DNA from: Microcaldota archaeon
Lineage (GTDB): Archaea; Micrarchaeota; Micrarchaeia; Micrarchaeales; CABMGC01
Length of the DNA: 43,830 bases
Reading direction: 5' to 3'
NCBI GenBank assembly: GCA_021801225.1
Contig: JAJYYF010000024.1
Location: 1-43,830, forward strand
Shown in pieces: positions 1 to 8,008 of this stretch. How positions within the stretch are numbered: position 1 is the first letter of the stretch; each line of letters starts with the position of its first letter. The notes beneath the pieces are model-generated. The model was not told the origin of the DNA, made no database searches, and was given only the letters and a program-made list of their open reading frames with translations. A program made the translations under genes and the position numbers.

Positions 1-141
1 AAATGCATATGCGGCTCAGCAATTGTAATGAATAATGGAACAACTCTACTTATAAAACACAAGAAACTAGGCGTTTGGTTAAATCCTGGATGGCATATTA
101 AAGAAAATGAAACTCCAGAAGAAATAAAAGAGATTAAATGA
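1..141 (+). pseudogene. Nudix hydrolase fragment (5' end outside window, 3' end truncated)
   Basis: The frame is open from base 1 and gives 46 residues including CGSAIVMNNGTTLLIKHKK and GVWLNPGWHIKENETPEE. This matches the beta-strands before a Nudix box plus its first part, where families usually read GxWxxPGGHVExxETPEE. The reading frame then stops at TGA (139-141) before the REUxEExGU half that holds the catalytic glutamates, and the usual second glycine is Trp. A protein ending here could not hydrolyse nucleoside diphosphates in the normal way, so I read it as a decayed or truncated gene. Its stop overlaps the ATG of the next gene (ATGA), so it may still be translated and coupled to it. 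The start lies outside the window. Confidence 0.6.
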
Positions 142-1727
142 GCAAAGAAAGTAAATTATTAATATTAAAGCAAAATGGTTACAATATCCCTAAATTTATA
201 TTTGTAAGAAAGTTAAATTATAATTTGCCATTTAAATCAAATAAATATATTGTTAGAAGTTCATTTAACATTGAAGATTCTAAAAATTCTTTTGCAGGTA
301 TTTTTAATTCATATGGTCCAATAAAAGAACATGAGATTAAGCCCAACCTTCAGAAAATATTTAATAATATTACAAATGCGGTAATGTATAATAATAAAAT
401 AAAATTAAATAAAAAGATTATACCTGGTGCAATAATACAAGAGTATGTAGAATCAAAGATTGGAGGTGTTTGTTTTACCAATCACGAATCTATGATAATG
501 ATAGAATCAAGCAAAAAACCAGAAATAGTCACTTCAGGTGGGAAAATTGATCACACATATAAGATATCGAGATTTTCTTTATGTACAAAAGATTTGCCAA
601 AGACCATAATTGAAGTGATTGCAGATTCGCTTGATATAGAATCATTATTTGGAAAACCTCAAGATATCGAATGGTTAGAGAATGATCAAATTTATATACT
701 CCAAACTAGGGAAGCAAAAATTACAGATGAAAATAAGATTAATAGTGTTAAGGAATTTTTAGATATCATACCGCCTTCAATTTGGGATAGATATTTGGCA
801 TTTTCTTTTATATACAACGAAGATTTTAAGAAAGTAGCGTACGATTTAGTCCAAGATATACTGAGACTAAATTTATTTGATTGGAATATGATACTTAGCA
901 AATCATTTAGAAAACCAAAAGGTAAAAACAAGATAGAAAAATTTAATGATGCCGTATTAAATTATGGATATTATGGATTATTAAATCAAATAACTGAAGA
1001 TAATTCTCTTGCAATGAAACGAGTAGAACTATCCTGTAGCAGACTTGGTATGAGTCAAGATATTTTGTTGGATTATGCGATAAACAAAAAAAGCTCAATT
1101 TATTCTAAAATAGTTAAAAATCCCAAAAGATATGAAGAAACTTTTATAGAAGAAGTAAAAATAGAAAAGGTAAAAGAAAAAACAACAAAGCCAAAATTAT
1201 ATAAATTTTCAAAACGCCAAAAAAAGTTAGCTGATTTTTTTGCGCTCTTATATGATATAAAATGTTATGGGGTTTTTTATCATGATTATAATATATCTCC
1301 AATACTTAAGAAGGCATATAATAATTTACCTGATCAAATTAAAAATAGCAAAGTTGATTATATATCAATTCTTGAAAAACAAGGCTTTTCTTTACCAAAA
1401 ATAGAACGAACCAATCAAAAACTAATACCAAACTATAAACTTTCAAAAAATATTTTAGGAAAAGTAGGTAAAAATATACTTGTTTATAAAGATGTAACAC
1501 CAGAAGCAGTTCTCAAACTTAAAAATGTTAAATGTATAATATCTGAAAATGGCGGATTACTAAGTCATGCATCTATTCTAGCTAGAGAATTTGGTATATC
1601 CTTCATTGCAGGATTAAAAGATGCTGAAAAACTATTTGAAAAAGGAGATGAGCTACAGATTAAATTGATTCGTGGTAAGGTTTTCATAAATAATAATACT
1701 AAAAACAATTTAATAAAAGTAGAGTAA
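138..1727 (+). CDS. PEP synthase-like protein: ATP-binding domain plus phosphohistidine domain, no PEP barrel
   Basis: 529 residues. The N-terminal ~200 residues resemble the pyruvate phosphate dikinase/PEP synthase ATP-binding domain (VRSSFNIEDS, SFAGIFNSY, GAIIQEYVESKIGGV, QDIEWL, ILQTRE). Residues ~440-525 are the mobile phosphohistidine domain, with SENGGLLSHASILAREFGI carrying the likely phospho-acceptor His477. Canonical PEP synthases (~800 aa) add a C-terminal PEP/pyruvate TIM barrel, which is absent. The middle (~200-440) is Lys-rich and unrecognised. This domain order (ATP-binding, middle, swivelling His) recalls rifampin phosphotransferase-like enzymes, in which ATP phosphorylates a His that passes phosphate to a small molecule. 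The substrate is unknown. The ATG overlaps the preceding stop. The family is clear; the reaction is not. Confidence 0.8.
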   Translation: MSKESKLLILKQNGYNIPKFIFVRKLNYNLPFKSNKYIVRSSFNIEDSKNSFAGIFNSYGPIKEHEIKPNLQKIFNNITNAVMYNNKIKLNKKIIPGAIIQEYVESKIGGVCFTNHESMIMIESSKKPEIVTSGGKIDHTYKISRFSLCTKDLPKTIIEVIADSLDIESLFGKPQDIEWLENDQIYILQTREAKITDENKINSVKEFLDIIPPSIWDRYLAFSFIYNEDFKKVAYDLVQDILRLNLFDWNMILSKSFRKPKGKNKIEKFNDAVLNYGYYGLLNQITEDNSLAMKRVELSCSRLGMSQDILLDYAINKKSSIYSKIVKNPKRYEETFIEEVKIEKVKEKTTKPKLYKFSKRQKKLADFFALLYDIKCYGVFYHDYNISPILKKAYNNLPDQIKNSKVDYISILEKQGFSLPKIERTNQKLIPNYKLSKNILGKVGKNILVYKDVTPEAVLKLKNVKCIISENGGLLSHASILAREFGISFIAGLKDAEKLFEKGDELQIKLIRGKVFINNNTKNNLIKVE

Positions 1728-1850
1728 ATGAAAGAAGATTATCCTTTTCTAAAGTCATCCAAAATTAATATCGGTGGAACACATGTATTTGGTAAGTTAT
1801 ATGGAGTTCGAAGTAATTATTTGACTAATAAAATTATTAAAAAAATATAG
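1728..1850 (+). CDS. Small unknown ORF, 40 aa
   Basis: An ATG directly abuts the stop of the PEP-synthase-like gene (TAAATG) and opens a 40-codon frame beginning MKEDYPFLKSSKINIGGTHV and ending KIIKKI. The position suggests translational coupling. The sequence (IGGTHVFGKLYGVR) looks like ordinary globular protein rather than low complexity, so it may be the remnant of a longer gene. No domain is recognised and there is no independent ribosome binding site. The region 1851-1936 that follows is AT-rich and empty. Confidence 0.3.
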   Translation: MKEDYPFLKSSKINIGGTHVFGKLYGVRSNYLTNKIIKKI

Positions 1851-1936
1851 TTAAATAATTCAAAACATTAATGATTGAAAATGAAATAATAAAAAGTAAA
1901 AATAAAAGAAAAAATAAAAAGAACTAATTATTCTTT

Positions 1937-3322
1937 TTACTCTTGACCGTTTTCTTTTGTGTATAAGAGTATTTCTTGGTGTTTTTTAGGCATTGGATTT
2001 GCTCTTAAGCCGTATATTGCTTTTATTCCTTTTTGTATTGCAAGCTCAACTAATCTTTGAGTTATTACACCGTCAAGAACAATTGCATGTACTCCTGAAG
2101 AGGATTGCACTGAAGAAAGAAGATCCCTTATTGGTACCTCCTTCATCATATTTCCAGTACTGTCATAAAGTCTGCTTCTTAAAGTTCCGGAAAGAGCATC
2201 CAAACCAGTCAGATACTCTGTCAGTACCACACTTTCCAAAACAGGTTTTTGATGCTCAGGTTCTTGTTCTTTATTTATAGGTTGCGTATCTAACTCATCA
2301 AGATCAGTTAATGAACTCTTTTCTTGTTTATGTTCTGGTTTGCGCTCTAATTTGGGTTCTTGCTCAAATCTTTGCTTTGAGTACTGTTCACGATCAGGTT
2401 TTGGTACTTTTTGGAATGAGTCTTGTTGTTGTCCATTTTGAAAAGGTTCATCCTCACGAGTAGGTTTTTCACGATATTCTTGCCTTTGTTTAAAGCCAGA
2501 GTGATACTGATCTAAAGGTATTCTAGTTCGCATTGCCTTAATTATCTCCTTTCTAGTTAGGTCCTCTACCTCTTTTCCATCAGGGGCTCTTGCGACGTAA
2601 TCCACATCAGTAACTGATGAAATATTCTTTAGGATCATGTCTCCGCCTCTATCTCCATCTAGGAAAACAGTTACCTCCTTCTCTCTACATAAATTTATTA
2701 TAGTTTTAGGAACTGCTGCCGCGCCGCCTACTGCTATAACACTAGTTAAGTCATTTCTAAGTAGATTAAGCACATCCGCTCGCCCTTCTACTACCACAAC
2801 CTCTGGGCTCTTGCCTACTTCAGGACCTGCTGGAAGCTTCTCTGGACCGAATGTTGTTATCTCACTAGTACGAACCTCTGATTGAACCATCTCGCTAAGT
2901 TCTTTGCTATCAGGTATCTCGGTATTTAACAGTAACTTAACTAGATCCTTAGCTCTAGTAAGTATCTTTCTTCTTTTCTCGGATCTTGTATCTTCTACCT
3001 TTTCTACAGAAAATGTTGCCTCATAAGGACCAACTCTATCTACAGACTCTACAGCTGCAGCTAGTATACATGTTTCTATTCTGTCTAAAGATGCAGGAAG
3101 ATATAGCTTTCCAAAACTCTTGTTATTAGATTGTTGAAAATCTATCTCTATTCTGCCTATCTTGCCGCTTTTCTGTAACTCCCTTAAATCGAGATCGTCG
3201 CCTAAAAGACCTTCTGTTTGGCCGAATACGGCTCCTATAATATCTGGTTTGTCTACCATTCCTGTTATAGAAAACTTCGCTTCTACCATATATTTTACTA
3301 TGTCTAAATAAGTTTTTGCCAT
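1937..3322 (-). CDS. dnaG: Archaeal DnaG-like protein (TOPRIM primase family)
   Basis: 461 residues. The N-terminal archaeal DnaG domain spans ~1-165 (AKTYLDIVKYMVEAKFSITG, then DIIGAVFGQTEGLLG). The TOPRIM domain spans ~173-260: VVVVEGRADV with Glu179, AVGG, and FLDGDRGGD with Asp222 and Asp224 as metal ligands. A very hydrophilic linker rich in Gln, Lys and Glu (~275-375) leads to a C-terminal domain (EYLTGLDALSGTLRSRLYD). Archaeal DnaG is TOPRIM-only and associates with the exosome; primase activity has been reported in some species. The ATG at 3322 fits the family N-terminus. A second TOPRIM gene lies 12 bp upstream, so the two probably share a transcript. Confidence 0.95.
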   Translation of the reverse strand: MAKTYLDIVKYMVEAKFSITGMVDKPDIIGAVFGQTEGLLGDDLDLRELQKSGKIGRIEIDFQQSNNKSFGKLYLPASLDRIETCILAAAVESVDRVGPYEATFSVEKVEDTRSEKRRKILTRAKDLVKLLLNTEIPDSKELSEMVQSEVRTSEITTFGPEKLPAGPEVGKSPEVVVVEGRADVLNLLRNDLTSVIAVGGAAAVPKTIINLCREKEVTVFLDGDRGGDMILKNISSVTDVDYVARAPDGKEVEDLTRKEIIKAMRTRIPLDQYHSGFKQRQEYREKPTREDEPFQNGQQQDSFQKVPKPDREQYSKQRFEQEPKLERKPEHKQEKSSLTDLDELDTQPINKEQEPEHQKPVLESVVLTEYLTGLDALSGTLRSRLYDSTGNMMKEVPIRDLLSSVQSSSGVHAIVLDGVITQRLVELAIQKGIKAIYGLRANPMPKKHQEILLYTKENGQE

Positions 3323-3334
3323 TTATATCACATT

Positions 3335-3700
3335 CTATTTTTCTATTTTAAATAATTGTCCAACAGGAGCAAGTATACCTTCTACATGAGTAGTGTTTAA
3401 AAGAAAAAGCAATGACCTACCTGTTTTATTGTCTACTTTTATGTTTTCACCTAAAAGAATTGATGAAACCATCTCTGCCTTTAAAACTCCACGTCTATCC
3501 AAATCCATCATTAGAATAGCCTTTTCTTTAGGAAAATTTACTCCTCGCATAACACTTTCATATGTGTATGATTTTATACCCAATTTGTTCAACACATTTA
3601 GATCGTGCTTTCCTTCTACTATTACAAATGAGGACTTCATATCGAATAGCAATCGTTCTACCTTATGTGCCTTATACGACTCTTTTATTGCCTGCTTCAT
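3335..3700 (-). CDS. Small TOPRIM-domain protein (UPF0292-like)
   Basis: 121 residues, essentially a stand-alone TOPRIM domain. FVIVEGKHDLNVLNKLG supplies the conserved Glu29, and ILMMDLDRRG supplies the Asp66/Asp68 pair that bind Mg2+. This matches the small archaeal TOPRIM proteins annotated UPF0292/'primase-related', which sit between RNase M5 and DnaG in sequence; their reaction is not established. The gene is first in a two-gene unit with dnaG (12-bp spacing, same strand), suggesting nucleic-acid metabolism. The C-terminus (NTTHVEGILAPVGQLFKI) is complete. The frame on the opposite strand is a shadow. Confidence 0.8.
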   Translation of the reverse strand: MKQAIKESYKAHKVERLLFDMKSSFVIVEGKHDLNVLNKLGIKSYTYESVMRGVNFPKEKAILMMDLDRRGVLKAEMVSSILLGENIKVDNKTGRSLLFLLNTTHVEGILAPVGQLFKIEK

Positions 3701-3896
3701 AGTTAATCACTATGCAAAGCCGCAACTACACAGTAAGTAACCCGTATGGGCTATTTCCAAAGTAAATTAGCGTAAGGTTAATATTGTAAAACATTTACTC
3801 ATTCCTGTTAGTGCAACTTATTACAATTAAATTATAAACAATAAAGTTAATAAAGCTATACTACTAAAGGAGTATGTCACTTGAAAAGGTAATATT
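3701..3896. other. Divergent intergenic region
   Basis: 196 bp between the small TOPRIM gene (minus) and the phosphatase-like gene (plus). Bases ~3712-3780 are visibly less AT-rich than other spacers and contain a short inverted repeat (cccgtatggg). I could not fold this into a tRNA or another known RNA. It must hold the promoters of both flanking units. A short ORF with a good ribosome binding site begins at 3874. Confidence 0.4.
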
Positions 3897-3909
3897 ATGG
3901 GTAGTTTGA
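3874..3909 (+). CDS. Possible 11-aa upstream ORF overlapping the next gene's start
   Basis: AAAGGAGT precedes ATG at 3874, the best ribosome binding site in this spacer, and opens MSLEKVILWVV before TGA at 3907-3909. The stop lies 10-12 bases inside the downstream gene, in another frame. It could be a coupling or leader peptide, or a chance ORF. Evidence is only the binding site and the position. Confidence 0.25.
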   Translation: MSLEKVILWVV

Positions 3910-5075
3910 AGAGCGAACTTGCTGAAAAGGAACTGCTCTTACCTGATTTTAAAAATAGCAACAGAGAAGTTTTTAACGAGTTTGCTTTAGGAAACGGTAG
4001 AATGATAGGAAAACCTGAAAAAAGTATTATGTTGCTTATTGATGGTTTGGGATTTGATTTACTTAATGAGGTGATTGAAAATGATAATCTCCTTTCAAAG
4101 GCCTTTGGTGATGCTGAAATAAACAAGATAAATACAGTCTTTCCTTCTTACACCCCAACTGTCATAACAACACTTGAAAGTGGTCTTTTTGTTGGAGAGC
4201 ATGGTATAGTTGGCAGTCCGATACCAGTAAGAGAGTATGGAGAAATGATAAATGTATTTCAAAAAGGTTGGGGCATTACAGAACAGGAGCTTTCGATGCC
4301 AGATTCATACACCTTATTTCCTGAAATGAAAAATATACAAAAACTTGGAAAGAATCCTGGTTTTGCTTATCTTCAAGATGAAATGGTTTTGAAAAAGAAT
4401 AGAGATATAATTGATTTTAAAAATCTTGGAAATAGATTCATAGGTTATATCTCACAAAGAGATTTTTTTATACAGTTAAGAAAACTTGTAAGAAACAAAA
4501 ATTACAACTCTGTATATGGTTATCTCGATAAGATAGATCATGCACAGCACATATACTCAAAAAGCTCTGCCGAGGCAAAGGAGTTGATGAAGTATTTACT
4601 TGAGGATATAGCAACTCATCTTCTGCCTGAGATTAAGGAGCATGGATGGAGCCTGTTTATAACAGCGGATCATGGACATGTATCATTTAAAAAAGAACAC
4701 ATCTCGATGATATACGGAACTGATAAGCTTGTTGCGTATATGAACACTGCACCATGGGGCTGTTCAAGAGCTATGTTTGTATCAGTAATTCCTGAGATGG
4801 AAAATAAGTTTAGGGATGAATTAGAAAAAAGATTTAAAGGAAAGTATATTTTACTAGATTCTACTGAGGCAATAAAGGAAGGCCTTTTTGGAGGTAAAGG
4901 AGTTCCTGAAAACTTAAGGTATAGATTTGGAAGCCACATAATAATACCCACAGATAACAATTATTTTATTTATAAGTATCCATATGAAAAGGAAAGAGAT
5001 AGAGAGATTTTCGGAAGTCATGGGGGTATGTCGAATGAAGAAATAGAGATACCACTTATAAAATTTAGTAATTAA
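3897..5075 (+). CDS. Alkaline phosphatase superfamily phosphodiesterase/nucleotide pyrophosphatase-like
   Basis: 392 residues. Motifs of the type I phosphodiesterase/nucleotide pyrophosphatase family appear in order: SIMLLIDGLGFD (first metal Asp), FPSYTPTVITTLESG (nucleophile Ser/Thr region), GEHGIVGSP, LDKIDHAQHIYS (Asp and His ligands), FITADHGHVS (Asp-His pair) and GSHGGMS (final His). All metal-ligand blocks are present, so it should be an active hydrolase of phosphate or sulfate esters. No signal peptide is seen, suggesting a cytoplasmic enzyme. It is transcribed alone, convergent with a secreted propeller gene. The substrate cannot be told; COG1524-type proteins of this sort are common in archaea. 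An ATG is used here, although a stronger ribosome binding site lies 23 bases upstream in another frame. Confidence 0.85.
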   Translation: MGSLKSELAEKELLLPDFKNSNREVFNEFALGNGRMIGKPEKSIMLLIDGLGFDLLNEVIENDNLLSKAFGDAEINKINTVFPSYTPTVITTLESGLFVGEHGIVGSPIPVREYGEMINVFQKGWGITEQELSMPDSYTLFPEMKNIQKLGKNPGFAYLQDEMVLKKNRDIIDFKNLGNRFIGYISQRDFFIQLRKLVRNKNYNSVYGYLDKIDHAQHIYSKSSAEAKELMKYLLEDIATHLLPEIKEHGWSLFITADHGHVSFKKEHISMIYGTDKLVAYMNTAPWGCSRAMFVSVIPEMENKFRDELEKRFKGKYILLDSTEAIKEGLFGGKGVPENLRYRFGSHIIIPTDNNYFIYKYPYEKERDREIFGSHGGMSNEEIEIPLIKFSN

Positions 5076-5118
5076 TTTTATAAGAAGATAATGATTTTAG
5101 TTTTCTACCAGTAAGTAC

Positions 5119-6450
5119 CTAAGTACTGTACATTCCAGTAATTGAATACACCGCACGAGATATAGTCGTAATACTATTTACTATTGCATTTTGTGAGGGA
5201 TTGTAAACTAACATGTTACTGCTACCGCTATTGTAAATATAAAGATCACTTCCTGATTTTGTTATATACGTTGGACCAATAAGGTCTGGAGAATCAAAAG
5301 ATGAAAGTTGATTGGTTTGGGTGTTGTATATTATTATGTTTCCATTATTTGAAGGACCGCCTACGTATTCATTTGATATATATGCGTTTGAGCCGGAAAA
5401 AGCTATTTCTGAAGGATAAAAGAAAAGTGATGAGTCAATTGAAGAGAGTTGGTTTGTTTGGGTGTTGTATACTATTATGTTTCCAAGATTTGAAGGGCCG
5501 CCATATTCATTTGCTATATATGCATTTGAGCCATAGAATGTTATCCCCTCTGAGTAATCAAAAAGTGGGGAGTCAATCGATGAGAATTGGTTTGTTTGGG
5601 TGTTGTAGATTATTAAATTACCTGTTCCGAATTCACCACCGTTTGGGTTTGTTATATAAGCATTTGAACCATATAAAGCTATTCCAAAAATATTACGAAA
5701 AAGTGGAGAATTTATTGATGAGAATTGATTCGTTTGTGTGTTGTAGACAATTATGTCTCCGCTGCCTGGAGAATAACCGGAAGGGCTTACGATATAAATG
5801 TTTTGGCCATATGAAGCTATTGAAAAAGGATTATAAATAGGACTTACTCCAAAATTTACCAAATTTAAAATATTGCCATTAGCTACATTTAATTCTAGTA
5901 TATTACTTGGTGCTCCAAAGTCAGATATGTATATTATTCCTTGACCGTTGCTTCCAGTTGAACCTGTTTGACCTCCAGTAGAAACGGTTGCGGAGGCACT
6001 CCCCAACTCTTCTTGCTGTCCATCATTTAACTGCACCCATAAAGAGCCTTTAAATGATGAACCTAAACTTTGTGATTGCAATTTACACATAAATGTTAAA
6101 TTTTTCTGTTGTCCTTCTCCTAATTCTAAAAGCACTGGAGAATAAATATTAGGCGCTGCAGAAGAATTTGAACAACCTACTCCTGTAATTATAAGATTTT
6201 CTCCCTGATTATTTCCAATTGTTAATGTAAGATTGCCAGTAGAATTTAAAATTAGATTAGTGCATAAAAATCCTGCTTGTGATAAACAAGCACTTGGTGA
6301 AAATTTATTTGTATTAAAATAACCAAGTTGAAATAGTGTAACAAGAGCAATAGCAATAATAAGTATGGACCAACCATAAGTCATTAAGTACTCCATTGCC
6401 GATTGGACGCGCGTCTCTTTTTTGAACTTCTTAATTAATTTTTTTGACAT
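5119..6450 (-). CDS. Secreted protein: class III signal peptide plus ~6 propeller-type repeats
   Basis: 443 residues. A basic N-terminus (MSKKLIKKFKKETRV) is followed by QSAMEYLMTYGWSILIIAI, a class III (pilin-like) signal peptide expected to be cut just before Gln by a prepilin-type peptidase, leaving the hydrophobic helix to anchor or polymerise the protein. Residues ~45-150 form a Cys-containing, Asn/Thr-rich domain. From ~170 onward come about six repeats of ~46 residues with the pattern NIIIYNTQTNQxSSIDSPLF and a GITFYGSNAYI strand, each like a four-stranded blade. It is one of at least four related genes in the window, and 277 residues (about six repeats) shorter than the 720-residue copies. 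Likely a surface or filament-associated protein. The ligand is unknown. Confidence 0.85.
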   Translation of the reverse strand: MSKKLIKKFKKETRVQSAMEYLMTYGWSILIIAIALVTLFQLGYFNTNKFSPSACLSQAGFLCTNLILNSTGNLTLTIGNNQGENLIITGVGCSNSSAAPNIYSPVLLELGEGQQKNLTFMCKLQSQSLGSSFKGSLWVQLNDGQQEELGSASATVSTGGQTGSTGSNGQGIIYISDFGAPSNILELNVANGNILNLVNFGVSPIYNPFSIASYGQNIYIVSPSGYSPGSGDIIVYNTQTNQFSSINSPLFRNIFGIALYGSNAYITNPNGGEFGTGNLIIYNTQTNQFSSIDSPLFDYSEGITFYGSNAYIANEYGGPSNLGNIIVYNTQTNQLSSIDSSLFFYPSEIAFSGSNAYISNEYVGGPSNNGNIIIYNTQTNQLSSFDSPDLIGPTYITKSGSDLYIYNSGSSNMLVYNPSQNAIVNSITTISRAVYSITGMYST

Positions 6451-6628
6451 ACATTCAATTATTATGAATATGTAAAACTATTTATGGCTTAACATAATTA
6501 AAAATCATTATTGTCAGAGTTATGTCCAACTTAATGACTAATAGGTATATAAGAAAATTTATGAATTTATAATATAGAGATTTTTTAGTAGTTTTAATGA
6601 TTTTAGTTTTTTGATGTACTTTATAGTA

Positions 6629-7261
6629 TTATGAAAAAATAGATAACATTACGCTTAAAAATAAATCAGATGAATCCTCACATGCATCTAATATGTCATC
6701 GCACATATAGGCCAGATCAATTATATGATAAAAAAGTTTGAAATCATTTTCTGAGGAATAAGCGAAATCTAATAATGAATCTCTTAATCTGTCTCCTTCA
6801 TTTTCTATCTCCTTTATTTTAGATCTATATGTTTTTACTTGAGTTAATGTTTTTGCGTCATGCATCTTTGAAAGAAGCATTATTGAATCATTAGCGTAGT
6901 TGTTGAACGATAAAAGTACATCATTTAGATACTCATTTATTTCTTTTTCTTTAGGAGTATATCGCATATATTGTCGTGATATTTTGAATATTGATTCTAG
7001 AATATTATCTTCTTTATTTAGAAGTAAGAGCATATCATCTATAAGGTTAGGTGCTATTGAGCCAGAAATTATTAAATGTGATAGTGAAAAGTACTCTTTT
7101 GAAGAACGGGTTCTTAATTGTGATATTTTTGCAGGTGTAGATTTTTTATTTATTAATTTTGAAAACTCATCATTAGATTTTTTTGCTAAAATCACTAATC
7201 CTTTAGCTTGTATAAATAATTTCTCTTCCCCACTCATCAATATTTTTTTAAAAAACTTCAT
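6629..7261 (-). CDS. DUF47/PhoU-like protein
   Basis: 210 residues, mostly predicted helix. The C-terminal half carries the DUF47 pattern: KIKEIENEGDRLRDSLLDFAY, then FKLFYHIIDLAYMCDDILDACEDSSD, with acidic ExxxD clusters like those of PhoU metal-binding bundles. DUF47 proteins usually partner a Pit-type phosphate transporter, but none is adjacent here. The start overlaps the 3' end of the upstream nuclease gene by 14 bp on the same strand, so the two are translationally coupled. Family assignment is fairly secure; the role in phosphate or metal transport is inferred. Confidence 0.75.
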   Translation of the reverse strand: MKFFKKILMSGEEKLFIQAKGLVILAKKSNDEFSKLINKKSTPAKISQLRTRSSKEYFSLSHLIISGSIAPNLIDDMLLLLNKEDNILESIFKISRQYMRYTPKEKEINEYLNDVLLSFNNYANDSIMLLSKMHDAKTLTQVKTYRSKIKEIENEGDRLRDSLLDFAYSSENDFKLFYHIIDLAYMCDDILDACEDSSDLFLSVMLSIFS

Positions 7262-7910
7262 TTTCAGTTACCTCTTGAAATGAGTTGTTCAGTAAATTAT
7301 GTATTTTTTCTGCTTTTTTCTTCCCTATTTTTTCAATTGACATCAACTCTTTTGGTGATGCCTCGACTATTTTCTTTATATTTTTAAAATAAAGTAGCAT
7401 GTTTCTTGCTGTTTTTGTTCCTACTCCAGGTAAAGAAGATAAAAGCATTATTTGTAGTTCTAACTCAGAACGATTTTTCCTGATTCCTATTAGTTTTGGT
7501 TCTCTTTTTTCTTCTAACTGTTCTTTTTCTGCAAATCTTGACAGTAAATAAGATGTTTCTTCAGGAGATAATGAGTTTATAATTAGTATATTATGCTCTC
7601 TATAAAGAGAGAGTATTGTTCCCAAAATAACATTTCTTCCTAGATTTGTATCATTTATGTCTCCTTCCAGAATAAGAATTGGTTTTGAGAAGCTTTTGCT
7701 TAAACGTTCTGCTTGATCAAATATTCTTGAATCGATGATTGAACTTTCAAAATCAGTTATTGTTTTTCTTTCTACACACATTCTATCTGAGATTATATAA
7801 TCTCCTACTGGAAGTTGTTTAAATGAAAGTTTTATGTTGTATTGAGAAAGTTGATGTAAAAGTTCATTATTTCTTTCCCTATTATCAACTATAATTGAAA
7901 GATTGTCCAT
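7248..7910 (-). CDS. xpf: XPF/ERCC4-type structure-specific endonuclease, short archaeal form
   Basis: 220 residues. The nuclease domain (~1-135) has IIVDNRERN, LPVGDYIIS and CVERKTITDFESSI, that is the GDY...VERKxxxDF active-site signature. A tandem helix-hairpin-helix region follows (~155-215: LPGVGTKTARNMLLYF and IEKIGKKKAEKIHNLL). The N-terminal helicase domain of euryarchaeal Hef is absent, so it resembles the short crenarchaeal XPF that acts as a PCNA-dependent dimer on flaps and forks. No obvious PCNA-binding box is seen at the C-terminus. Its last 14 bp overlap the DUF47 gene. Confidence 0.9.
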   Translation of the reverse strand: MDNLSIIVDNRERNNELLHQLSQYNIKLSFKQLPVGDYIISDRMCVERKTITDFESSIIDSRIFDQAERLSKSFSKPILILEGDINDTNLGRNVILGTILSLYREHNILIINSLSPEETSYLLSRFAEKEQLEEKREPKLIGIRKNRSELELQIMLLSSLPGVGTKTARNMLLYFKNIKKIVEASPKELMSIEKIGKKKAEKIHNLLNNSFQEVTENEVF

Positions 7911-8008
7911 ATATATTCAAAGAAGTAATAAAGTTAAGAATATAAAAACCTTCTTAAATATTTTAAATATGCAAAAATTAAAAAATATTAATTCATATAA
8001 AGTATTAA

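Noticed and set aside
3393-3740. 115-codon plus-strand ORF opposite the small TOPRIM gene
   Set aside because: Antisense shadow of a clear TOPRIM protein; no domain and no ribosome site.
3712-3830. Possible structured RNA in a less AT-rich spacer
   Set aside because: Only a short inverted repeat could be found; no tRNA cloverleaf, C/D box or other recognisable element.
5301-5840. Plus-strand ORFs across the propeller genes (also near 36148, 36835 and 41361)
   Set aside because: They arise from the repeated antisense of the 46-codon units and show the same periodic sequence; no signal or domain.
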